Shown in pieces: positions 1 through 12,600 of a stretch of DNA of 64,000 nucleotides. The notes below the pieces were generated by a model that saw only the letters and a list, made by a program, of their open reading frames with translations, ran no database searches and had not been told where the DNA came from. This DNA comes from Phoronis australis. Taxonomy: Eukaryota; Phoronida; Phoronidae. Both the position numbers and the translations under genes were made by a program. The stretch's first letter is position 1. Each line of letters starts with the position of its first letter. The DNA lies in assembly GCA_002633005.1 (NCBI GenBank), contig NMRA01000036.1:477133-541132 (forward strand). Reading direction: 5' to 3'.

Positions 1-496
1 AACATGTTCTCTATTCTTGAGTGAACAGGGTGAGATAACAATAATCCTATTGAGTGTAGTCATTTACTAATAAAATAATTTTAAAGTCACCAAAGTCGTG
101 ATTTTTGTTTGCCATTGGGCAAGATTTTATTATAATGCAGTGTTATCCCTACATGTAATCAAACATGGCGCTGCACCATGTTTGAAAAGCCATAATTTTT
201 TTCTTCGTCACAAGACAAATGAAGTGGTGTTCCACAGTGGTACTTGTCTTTCTCTATTACTTAGCAGTGAAAATGACAGTGACATACTCAATGTTTGGAA
301 ATAATACGTAAGCAATAGTCATGTTTTTGACTTAACAAAAAAGAAATTAGGATGGAAAAAATGACACAGAATGCTCACCATGTTTGAAGTTTTGCTCATT
401 CAGAACCCTGTATTGCTTCAGTTTCTAATGGTAATTTCTCTTGTGCAGTAATATGATTTCCTGGAATAGTGCATTTTGTCAATTTTCTCATCTCAG
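1..496 (+). other. GBF1: GBF1 intron (upstream exons outside the window)
   Basis: The sequence is AT-rich with no supportable exon. It ends in the acceptor at 496. Exons for the DCB domain must lie to the left. Confidence 0.7.
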
Positions 497-691
497 ATGT
501 ACCTTACTAAGTTGTCGTCGATCATCGTCTCTGACTCGCCCCGTATCAGCCTGGAACAGCGTGAAATTGCACTGGAGTCAGTTGTCCAGCTATGGAGGAT
601 CCCCGGCTTAGTCACTGAACTGTATCTTAACTATGACTGTGATCTCTACTGCTCTAACTTGTTTGAGGACTTGACCAAACTGTTGTCTAAG
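497..691 (+). CDS. GBF1: GBF1 exon w1: HUS box
   Basis: The acceptor is tctcag at 496 and the donor GTTAGC at 692, both phase 0. The 65 residues include [20 protein letters not shown], which holds the NYDCD HUS-box signature of large ARF-GEFs, needed for DCB-HUS interaction. Confidence 0.95.
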
Positions 692-3600
692 GTTAGCGAG
701 ATGTATTTGTAGTTCTGATAAGATGTGGGCTAAATGTTAGTTATGAAGAGGATACGATTGCAGTCACAGTGGCCATTTGATTTGTGAAGTATACTTTAAT
801 ATGCGATGGTCTTAAATTATAAACCTGGCAAATCAGTCTGCGTTGATGCCATCATGTTTATCACATGTCTTGCTGTTCGGGCAATTTTTGTTATTCCTAA
901 TCTATCATTAAATATTCTTATATGAACTCATATTAATGCTTGGTATAATATTTCATGTAAAGTTTATCACCAGTTATAATAATTTATGTGATTTCTTGTC
1001 ACCAAGTGATGATAAATGATCAGAAGGGTTTTCCATGTAATTTTGATGCTATGAATGATGATCATACTAATATCACACTCTTATGAATTTGCATTGACCA
1101 AAATGGCTATGTAGTGTCCCATTATGACTCTTGCTATTACAGAATGCGTTCCCCGTCTCTGGACTTTTTTCTACTCACCTGCTCTCTCTTGATGCTCTGT
1201 TGACAGTGGTAGACACAATAGAGCAGCACTGTCACACTAGAATTCTCAGCACAAAAGGTTGGTGGAGATCAAAGCCTGTTTTTTCATTGTAAAGTTGGTA
1301 GTGTCATTCTAGTGTTGCTACTTGACAGCGTTTTGTCAGGCTTGATCTGGATATCCAGGCGTCCGGTATTTGCAGATAATGAGATGTATCCCCTAAAACT
1401 CCATGCAAGATTGTAATGAGATTTGGCAGATGAGTTCCTAAAAAGCTGGCGACGGATGATGATGAATTTTGGACTGATGCAAGTACCATTATGCTCTCGA
1501 GTGGGAATCTTATTGTTTTATCTCTGCCTTTGTGTCTAAGGCATTGTCATATGGATTTTCATGAAATTTGGCAAATAGGTTTTCTATTAAGGAGAGGACA
1601 CCTCAATTTTGGATGGCTTTGACGATTCTGCTTTATCTAGTGACCAGTTTTAAAATTTTTGAGTGAGTCTGTATTTTGGTGTTCACCCATTTATCTGCCT
1701 GTACCAAACCATTTGAAGGTTCATTAAGGTGTTTCTGATGAGGAAATCGCAACTGACATTGATTTTTGGATGAGCTTGAATATTCTGGTGCCCCCTAGTG
1801 GGGGTTTGTTTTTTTCTGCGTCTGCAGCTGTATCTCCTTAACCTTATGCAGATGTCAACAGGTGATGACGAGTTTCAGACCCACGTGATGATTGGTGTGC
1901 CCGTAGTTGAAATTTTATTTTACTATATTGTAAATATGACTATGGCTGCCTACGACTTTTGGGTAGTTCTGACTGCTCCTGTACCCCATAGATTAGCTTT
2001 CACGTTTGCCTCTGTATCTTCAGATTTCTTTGACAGTTTTTAATGAAGTTTGCCAAACATTTCTGTTATGATTGGGATAGCATCTTTCCATTTTGGGATG
2101 GATTTGCTGTATTCTGCTCCACCCAGTGGCCATTTTTATTATTTTTGGTTTGTCTACCTCTGTATTCTCCAAACAGCTCAGAGAATCATTATGAAAATTG
2201 GCAAATGTATTCTATTGACAAGACCACAGCTGTCTTGGATTTTCAGATGGATCCAATTACTGTGAGGCCCTTTAATGACATTTTTATCCATGGCTGTACC
2301 TGCTTAGAAGATCTTTTGTGGCAGTCATTTTCCTATTAATTTAACACAAGATGGAAGGGTTTGTCTGCCGCTTCGCCTCCTAATGGCAATTTGTTGTTTT
2401 CATGTTTGCCTCTGTAATCTGTGGCTGATTTTCAGGGGTGGTTGCATTTCAATGTTCGTTGTTGCTTTTGTAAATATTTTTGAAATATTTACATAGTTTT
2501 CACTAGCAGTTTATTAATAGTTAAGAGATATGCAGAAAAAATACTTATCACGAGTCGGAAAGGCATATGGCTATGTGTTATTGTAATGCCATCTTTCACT
2601 GTGATTTGAGCAGTCACTGATCTGTACCCTAAAGGGAGGGGAGAGAAATGAAATAAGAATATTTTTGCCAAGATGACTGATAAAAATTACTTTTTTGTAC
2701 GTTAATTGACCATATCAAAAATGTGTTTTAAAAGTGAATATTTTCACTTCTGTGTTGATCAGTATTATTTCATGCTGCCTTGTAATAAAATACAACAGCT
2801 GTTCGACTCTTAAGGTTTATTTCTTCTTGTTACCAACAGCCAAAGAGAGTGAGAAGCCATCAGAAGGCTCTGACACCGAGTCTGGCTGGACCACGTTACC
2901 TGTATCAGGTTATGCCGTTGGACAAAAAATACTTGCCAAGACCAATATGGGTTTGTATGGCTTCACCCAGAAAGCAATTCACATATTCGCAGCAGTACCT
3001 ATAGGTTGTTATGGTCTGCTGACAGTAGAATAGGCATTCAGCTGTCAATGGGGCATGGCATGGTTGTGTAAACACTGTTAATGTGTTACCAGGCATGTAA
3101 AAAGGTATTGGATTTGATCAATTCAACACTTAGTGACTTGATGTTGAAAACTGGGTGGGACCTTTGGATGTAAGTCAACTTAACTTTGGCTCAAGTCAAA
3201 ATTTGATGTACAGTGAAATTAAAATCGCAGAAATACTAATCTGTGTAGTAACATGGAATGTCTAGAGTTGGGTGTCGTCTATTTTGTTCACAGATGTGAA
3301 GTCTAAGTTAAAAGAGTTGAACCGAACACCACAAATACGACCAAATAGAATGTCTGTGTCCACCAATTTACCAACTGTTGAAGAACTGACAGCCATAAAA
3401 CAGAAGAAGAGGGTAAAAACTTTTTTCATTTCTAAACTTTAACTCGTGTTCTTGAATAATTCTCTTTCACAAGCTCTTGCTATGTAGTTGTCTTATTTCA
3501 GATACACAATTTTGTATAGTGTTGCATTGCACTTTTATAAGCCTTTGGCTACAATAGGCGAAAAAATGTTATCATCATTTATCATTTTTATCACTTGTGC

Positions 3601-6600
3601 AGACGTTTTCTTTGGACATTGTGGTTTACACACCCTTTATGACTCTGCTCCCTAGATGCACCAGTGACACTATACAACCTGTAGCTTGAAATTAAGTTGG
3701 TCAGGGTAGTCAGTGCTCCTACAAACTTCAAGGAGTTTCATAGTTATGGCAATTTTTATGAATGTTCATAAGAAAACATTTGACTGTGAGGCTTGTCAAA
3801 GGAAATGCAAATCAGTGTGCGTATTTCGTGAGTTAGGCTGGCTGAATTGCCCATCAGTGTGTATAACTTTATTTTAAGCCCTTTTCTTGTTTGAATTTTA
3901 TGACGGCCACACCACAGCCCCTTGTAGATATTGCGTGAAATTAAAATTTCTATTGCAGTTATTAATACAAGGCACAGAACACTTCAACACGAAGCCGGCC
4001 AAGGGTATCACGTTCCTGCAGGAGCACGGCTTGTTGGCCACGCCTCTTGACCCCGACGAGGTTTCAAGGTTCTTAAAGGAAGACTACAAACTAGACAAGA
4101 AGATGATTGCAGAGTATATTTGTAAAAAGTCAAATAAAGCAGTTCTGGAGGCGTTTGTTTAGTACGTTGTTTTTTTGCTTCTTGTTCGGTTTAGCAGTTC
4201 GGTATAGATGAATAAGGATTGATACCATTGTTTGCCTAAAGTGGTGTTACAAATATACATCCAGGGCCTGTCACAGAATTCAAAACGATTGGAAGGTAGT
4301 GAGATCATGCGTTTTACTCAGCGATATTTCACGAATACTTGCATGATTTTGCCCACATGATGTAAAATGATTTTATATAAACTGTTATACCAAGATGAGC
4401 TGTTTTGTGACAATTTTAGTGTCTAAATAAGAATGTTCATAATGATGTTGTCTTAGGATTATTATATTTTTGCAATGTACACAGCATTTACTTCTCCAAG
4501 CATTTACTCTATCTATTGCTATGGAAACCTGTAGAGCCATGAGTTTCATTCTTGTGTCTTGCTTATTTTCAGCTCCTACGACTTTGCCAATAAACGCATC
4601 GATGAGGCCTTACGCATGTTTCTGGAGTCGTTCCGACTGCCTGGAGAGTCTCCAGTTATATCTTACTTGATGGAGTATTTCTCTGATCACTGGCATGTGA
4701 GTTTTATTCAGAGTTTTAAGTTATCAGGGAAATTGTGAAGAAAGGCATGCAGCCTCATCAATTAAATTTAAAGTGTATAAATAGATTGAAGGACCACCTT
4801 GCCCACTTGAACTGGTGACGTGAAGTGTTTCTTATGTGGTACTTTTAGAAAATAATTTATTTAAACCACATTTTGATGATTTCACTAAAAAGTGGTGCTG
4901 TCCTTAGCTATTGTACAATGGGTACTTCCTGTGAGAGGTGCAGTCAACATTCAGCTATAAACCATCTCATTGTGTCGCCAAGTGGAGTGTCTGACTTGAA
5001 GTAATGATTTTCTGCACAACCTTCAATTAACTCAAATTTAGCAACACTGGCCGTTTCAACAAAATTTGTAAAGAATTCTGAATCTCACTTCAAGCTTTTT
5101 AAGGTTGGTGGAGATTGCAGAACAGTATTTTGTTTTAGATTGTTAAGTTTATTGGTAGTTTGTTAAAACAGATTAGCATCAATTTTGAAGATAATGATCT
5201 ATTTCAGACGAGTAATGGCAACCCGTTTGTCAACACAGACGCTGCGTTCACTCTGACCTATGCTGTGATCATGTTGAACGTTGATCAACACAACCACAAT
5301 GCGAAGAAACAAAACATTCCCATGACGTTTGAGGAGTTCAAGAAGAATGTGTCCAAGTGTAACGGTGGCAACGACTTTGAGCAGGAGATGCTTGAAGAGA
5401 TTTATCTTGCAATAAAGTACGTTGTGCAGTGTAATGTGTTGTTAATAAATAGGTGTTGATGGAGAACTGCTGTGTTATTACATTATTATGTTGACAGGTA
5501 ATGGTAAGTAATTTGTCACAAAGGATAAAGTAAAAGAAGCAGTACGAAATTACCCAGAATTCCCCTTTATGATGGCGGGGCATAAAATCAGAAAGATGCC
5601 CACAAACAATAGAGGAGAATGACTACCCTACATCTTTCATAACAATTGTATTTTTTGTACATTATTTTATATTACTTATAATCCAAAGACCTTGTTGTGC
5701 CTATTCAATATTATAGTCCCGTACCCATCTTTCATTTACTTGCAATATGTTAGCTTGTAACTGGTGAGTTAACTCTTAATATTATTTAAATTTGCTCTCT
5801 GTCAAGTTGTGTAATGCTCTAAATTGATGCTAGTTCATATTCATGTTGTAGTGTATTTTATTACATTATAAACTGTGATTGGCTTTCCAGAAACGACGAG
5901 ATTGTCATGCCTGCTGAGCAGACTGGACTGGTAAAAGAGAACTACCTATGGAATGTGTTATTGCGGCGGGGTGCAACCAAGGAGGGCGGGTTTGTGCATA
6001 CGCCCACGGGGTCTTACGATCATGATTTGTTTGTACTCATCTGGGGTCCTACAGTGGCAGCATTGTCTTTCGTGTTCGATAAGAGTTTAGACGACACCAT
6101 TATTCAAAAGGCCATCTCAGGGTTCAGGTGAGCGTGTTAAGTTTGGCCAACTTAATTTCTGTGGTAATTAATGCTGTCAAAATTGATCTGTTGTTGGTAC
6201 GCATGCATAATAGTATTGTATGCATTGCATGCAAGACACAGCAAATAGGTATTTATTAGCGAGATGACGCTACCTTCTCGCTTTCGTGTGGATTTGTGGT
6301 ATTTTGCGCCATCTACTAACCATTTTTACTGTTTTCGAGTCGGCCCCTCTATCAACCAAACCATTTTAAGGATGATTGTGAAGATTGGTTAAAAAATTCC
6401 TTCTGTGAAAAGGATGGCAGACAATGATTTTCAGGCAATTTCAATTACTGTGACGCCTCCTAGTGGCAGTTTTTTTAATGCCCATTGCTGTATCTCCTAA
6501 ACCTTCTGCAAGATCTTTAATAAGTTGGGAAGTATATTTATATCAAACTGACAACAGACGAGGACGACTTTTGTCCCTAGTGTCAATGTCATTTTTTGTA

Positions 6601-9600
6601 CCATTTTCCTCTTTCAGCTTCTTTGAAGTTCCTTTTTAAGCGCCCACATATTTATATGTGGATGCATTATGCCGTCATCTCCGCCCGGCGTCTGTCCATC
6701 ATCCGTCCGTCCGACGTCCGCTGCTCTTTCCCTTTGACTTATGTTCATCAAATTTTATACATATGATTCTATCATGGATGGGACGGCATGAGCGAACGTT
6801 CGGACGGATCCGACTACCAGTGTGCCCCCTAGTGGTAAGTTTAGTTTTTACGCTTACCTCTATATCTTCTAAGGTCTTCAACTTTTTTTAATAAAATTTG
6901 GCATGTAGGCATGTATTAGTGAGATGACGCTATCCTCCTGTTTTCGGATAGATTGGACGTAATTTGCGCTACCTAGTGGCCATTTTTACAGTTTTCGAGT
7001 TTGTTTTTAAGCGTCCACCCCTCTATCAACCAAACTGCTCCAAGGATGATTGTGGAAATTGGCATGTATGTTCTTACTATGAAGAGGATGGCTTACGATG
7101 ATTTTCCGATAATTTCGCAACTGTGGTGCCTCCTAGTGGCAGTTTTGATTTTTTTGCGCCCATGGCTGTATCTCCTNTAAAAGAGAACTACCTATGGAAT
7201 GTGTTATTGCGGCGGGGTGCAACCAAGGAGGGCGGGTTTGTGCACACGCCCACGGGCTCTTACGATCATGATTTGTTTGTACTCATCTGGGGTCCTACCG
7301 TGGCAGCATTGTCTTTTGTGTTCGATAAGAGTTTAGACGACACCATTATTCAAAAGGCCATCTCAGGGTTCAGGTGAGCGTGTTAAGTTTGGCCAACTTA
7401 ATTTCAGTGGTAATTAATGCTGTCAAAATTGATCTGTTGTTAGTACGCATGCATAATAGTGTTGAATGCATTGCATGCAAGACACAGCAAATAGGTATTT
7501 ATTAGCGAGATGACGCTACCTTCTCGCTTTCGAATGGATTTGTGGTATTTTGCGCCATCTAGTAACCATTTTTACTGTTTTCGAGTCGGCCCCTCTATCA
7601 ACCAAACCATTTTAAGGATGATTGTGAAAATTGGTTAAAAAATTCCTTCTGTGAAAAGGATGGCAGACAATGATTTTCAGGCGATTTCAATTACTGTGAC
7701 GCCTCCTAGTGGCATTTTTTTAACGCCCATTGCTGTATCTCCTAAACCTTCTGCAAGATCTTTAATAAGTTGGGAAGTATATTTATATCAAACTGACAAC
7801 AGACGAGGACGACTTTTGGACCAATTCGACAAATGCTTTGTCCCTAGTGGCAATGTCATTTTTTGTACCATTTTCCTCTGTCAGCTTCTTTGAAGTTCCT
7901 TTTTAAGCGCCCACATATTTATATGTGGACGCATTATGCCGTCATCTGATGTCCGCTGCTCTTTCCCTTTGACTTATGTTCATCAAAGTTTGTACATATG
8001 ATTCTGTCATGGATGGGACGGCATGAGCGAACGTTCGCACGGATCCGACTACCAGTGTGCCCCCTAGTGGTAAGTTTAGTTTTTACGCTTACCTCTATAT
8101 CTTCAAAGGTCTTCAACGTATTTTTATAAAATTTGGCATGTAGGCATCTATTAGTGAGATGACGCCATCCTCCTGTTTTCGGATAGATTCGACGTAATTT
8201 GCGCCACCTAGTGGCCATTTTTACTGTTTTCGAGTTTGTTTTTAAGCTTCCACCCCTCTATCAACCAAACCGCTCCAAGTATGATTGTGGAAATTGGCAT
8301 GTATGTTCTTACTATGAAGAGGACGGCTTACGTTGATTTTCCGATAATTTCGGCAACTGTGGCGCCTCCTAGTGGCAGTTTTGATTTTTTTGCGCCCATG
8401 GCTGTATCTCCTAAACTGTTAGCAGGATCTTTATTAAATTCAACTAGTGTATTTATATGATGTTGACAATGGATGATGACAAGTTTCGGATGGATCTGAC
8501 TACCGATGTGCTCCTCAGTGGCAATTTTAATTTTTTACGTTTACCTCTATATCTTCAAAGGTCCTCAACATATTTTCATGAAATTTGGAATATAGGCATC
8601 TATTAGTGAGATGACGCTATCCTCCCATTTTTGGATGGATTTGGCGTAGGTTACGCCACCTAGTGACCATTTTTACTGTTTTTTAGTCTGTTGTTTGGCG
8701 TCCACCCCTCTATCAACCAAACCGCTCTAAAGATGATTGTGAAAATTGGCATGTATGTTCTTACTACGAAGCTGACGATGATTTTCCGATGACTTCAACA
8801 AGTGTGGTCCCTCCTAGTGGCAGTTTATTTTTTGTTTTGCACCCTTGGCATTTGCAGCATCTTTGCTAAATTTATTTATATGATGTTGACAACAGATGAC
8901 AACAACTTTCGGACAGATCTGACCACCAGTGTTCCCCCTTGTGGCAATTTTTTAGGCTTACCTCTGTATCGTCAATGGATTATCAGAAAGTTTGGAATAC
9001 AGGCATTTATTGGTGAGATGATGTTATCCTCCCACTTTCGGATGGAATCGAGATACTTTGCGCCATTCAGTGGACATTTTTCCTGTTTTCGAGTCTTGTT
9101 TTTTGGCGTCCACCCCTCGATCAACCAAACCATTCTAAGGATGATTTTGAAAATTGGCGTATGTGCTCTCAGTGTGAAGAGGACGATTGATGATTACGAA
9201 TTCAACTACTGTGGTGCCTTCTAGTGGTAGTTTTGTTTTGGTTTGCGCCAATAGCTGCATCTCCTAAACTCACTGCATGATCTTTTTCAAATTTAGTAAT
9301 TGATATGAAGATAACAACAGACAACGGCGTCTTTCATGCGGATCCAATAAACGCTGTGCCCCATAGTGGTAATTTCATTTTTTCTGTTGGCAGATTTTTA
9401 TGAAATTTGGTAAATAGTTTTCTATTAAAAAACCAATGGCATGTTCCCATTTGCAGTGTCTATTTTTATGAAACAAACAAACAAACAACCTTAGAAGCAC
9501 TCCATTTGCGGTGCATTCCTGGGCATATTTCAACACTCCGCATTGCTCTTGTTATAAAATTTGGTTAATAGGTTTCTATCGCAGAAACATGTTCCCATTT

Positions 9601-12600
9601 TCGAATGAATTTGACGTATTTTGTGCCATGTAATGGTCTTTTTACCGTTTTCTTGTCTGTTTTTGGCGTCTGCCCCTCTATCAACCAAACCATTCTAAGG
9701 ATGATCATGAAAATTGGCTTGTGTGTTTCTAGTTTCTGTTTCTGTCGACTACCACCATGGTTCCTTAATGGCGATTTGTTTTTTTACGTTTGCCTTTGTA
9801 TTGGAGTTCTTAGACAGATTTTCATGAAATTTGGCCAATAGTTTTGAGAGACGACGACACCTTCCAATTTTTGGATAGGTTCAATGCATTCTGTGCTGTC
9901 AAATGGCCATTTTTATAAACACCTCCAGAAGCACACTGTTGTGGTGCAGTTGTAGGTGCACTTCAAAGCTCCACATTGCTCTTGTAGGTATACTTGTCTA
10001 ACAGGTGAAATACCAATGACAGTTTTTATGGACAGGGCATGTGCAACTGAAAGCCATGTGTACATTCATGTTCACAGTATGAGTTACCCTAGAACTACTT
10101 GTCTTCAGTTGGAGCCTCTTTCCCCCGTTCATCCAATTGTCCACATTATGCACCCTACATGTGTGACAAATATATACGTTTGTATCCACACTACGACTTA
10201 CTGTGATGAAGTGGGGTTAGTTGTCACATGTGTGTCAAGTTGCCCCAGCGCATAAAGCCTCCGCACTATTTCTAAACCTAATGATAACTGGCTGCAGGAG
10301 TAACTTGTTCTAGGGTAACTCTTTAAAGTGCGTCTGCTGAAATCATCAAAGTCAGTAAATTGCATAGATGGTTCATGTTTTGTCGTACTCAAAAACTTAG
10401 TAATCATTTGTATTTTTTCAGGAAATGTGCAATGATATCTGCTCACTATGGAATAAGTGACGTGTTTGACAACTTAGTCATCAGTCTCTGTAAATTCACA
10501 ACTCTACTCAGCATTTCAGAAGTGAGTAAATGATTACAGTCAGGTGCTATGTGCACGCTCAGTTACACAATCTTATTGCCTTTCAATGCCGAGTAGGAAA
10601 TTAGGTCAGGTTAAGATTTTGTTTTGTGTAACTTTTTACTATCACGTTTCCGTGGTGCCAGTTTTCAGATTTTACCTCAGTCATGCCTGTCAAGACCTTA
10701 CCTTTCTTTCTGTATGCGAAATTAAATGTTACGACACAGAAACAATATTTTCAACAATTATTAACATTCCCTGTCTTATTTATAATAATCCAGTTAAACT
10801 CCATCTTTCCTGTTGGTGAATGATTAATTTTTTGGATCCCACGAGCCCCATCTCAACTTCTAGCCTGTACATTACAGTCGACTGACAGCGTGGCCGTCTT
10901 GTTTGGCCAGAACATGAAGGCACAGCTGGCTGCCAAGACTGTGTTTGCTCTGGCCCACCGGCATGCTGACATCCTGCGCGAGGGGTGGAAGAACATCCTA
11001 GATTGCATGTTACAGATGTTCAAGGCAAAACTGCTGCCTAAAACATTCATTGAGGTAAGTGGTACACCACTGTTTTATGGTTGGCATTGTTGAATGTTTG
11101 TACTTGTTTGGATGATGGTACCGGGATTTTCCGTAGATAAGCCCGTGGGTGTGTATTTGGAAAATAAAAATTTCAGGTGTTTTAGTCACACCAAATAAAC
11201 ACCTGAGTGTTTATTTGGAAAAGGGTGGGGGTTGTAAACATAAAGTCATAGTGTTACTGACTTTGAAATTTTTTACTTAAAACTGTATTTTTAAATTTTG
11301 TTTAATAAATGTATAGCTCGCCAGCACTATGTTCGTTTTTATAAATGATAAATGCTCCACAAAACTGATTTTGTGACAAAAAGTTGACACTGAGTTTGCT
11401 TGTAAGAGAAAATTTATGAACAAACCCCACTATCTGGACACTTGACACCAGAAGTTGTAACACCAAATAGACACCCATGGGCGTTTCATCGGGTGGGCTT
11501 ATCTGCAGAAAATCCTGGTAACTTTTACTTATTAATGAGCTTCCTTTGGCATGATGGTCATTGTTTATGTTTCTCAATTTCATTTCATCTGTGCTTCAAG
11601 ATCCAGATTTGTTTGGGTGTTGTTGTTTTTGTTATTATTAATACTATTATTGTTATTAGTATTATTAGTACACAAATTATTATTGTGGCACGGCAGCAGT
11701 ATGCATTTTTCCTTAAAAGTTAACAATAAAATATAACAACACAGTAAATTTCTCATTACAATGAAGAGTGTAAAAGAATACAGGGTGTTCTAAAATTCAC
11801 ACGCACTTCAAATGACGATAACTGCATTGGAACAAGATTACTGGTCCAAATTCAGAGTATGATAATCAAAAAGGAGTAAATCTTTGAACACAAGTCAAAT
11901 AAATGCATCGTTTTTTAGCTTGTGAGGAAAATTTATGATGGATGGAAAGTGCACATCTACAGAGAAATGTTTAAATTGAGGACAATCACTTTCCAAACAA
12001 AGTTGATAGTGCAGACCTGTGGACTCGACAGCATTACGAATGAATTCATTTGGTATTACTAGACATTTTTCAATTTCCTCTCAAATTGTTGACTATTGCT
12101 GATCTGGAAATTTAATTTTTTAGTTTTCATTATTCAGACCATTGTTGCGTGTGAGCCATTCCTGTGCACGCAAAGCATGTAACAACTCGCACGCTTACAT
12201 TCACAGCAAGGTGTAACCATACAGTTGGCCACAGCGACTAAGTTTCAATTCCCGGCATTGTACTGAAGTTTAAGTACACGTTGGGACACTTTGTATTAAT
12301 ATGTTCATAAGTTGATCATGTCTTCCCTGAAAGACAATCTGGATGACTGTTAGGTGGGGGGATGAGTAGCAGTCCCTGGAAAGGCTTATGCAATTGTAAC
12401 AGGTGTAAGTCAGCCTTGCCACCTTACTTTGCTGTGGTTGTTGACCTCTGACCTTGTTATCTTCATCCTCCAGGTGGAGGACTTCCTGGACCCCAGCGGC
12501 AAGATGTCCCTGATCAAGGAAGAGAACACCTCCATCTCTCGCACTGAGTCTGGTGTGTTCAGTTACTTCTCCTCCTATTTCTCCTCGGAGGCACCCAGTC

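Larger units (their letters stand above)
6240..9990 (+). repeat. CCTAGTGG/GAAATTTGG intronic repeat, long tandem-like array
   Basis: This is the largest array of the family. Successive units of roughly 230-330 bases repeat aaatttggcatgtaggc, tattagtgagatgacgct, gcgccacctagtggcc, cctctatcaaccaaacc, gatgattgtgaaaattgg and gctgtatctcctaaac. About 1245 bases (5932-7176) are shown twice because of the join at 7177, so the true array is shorter. The array ends in an AGAAGCAC module at 9493 and 9930. Confidence 0.8.

Noticed and set aside
4141-4163. Premature stop in GBF1 after LEAFV
   Set aside because: The TAG arises from reading across the exon end. The donor GTACGT at 4162 and the phase of the next exon restore the codon.
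8802-9224. 140-codon open frame
   Set aside because: It is a translation of CCTAGTGG-family repeat units, with no acceptor or donor in phase with GBF1 and no protein features.
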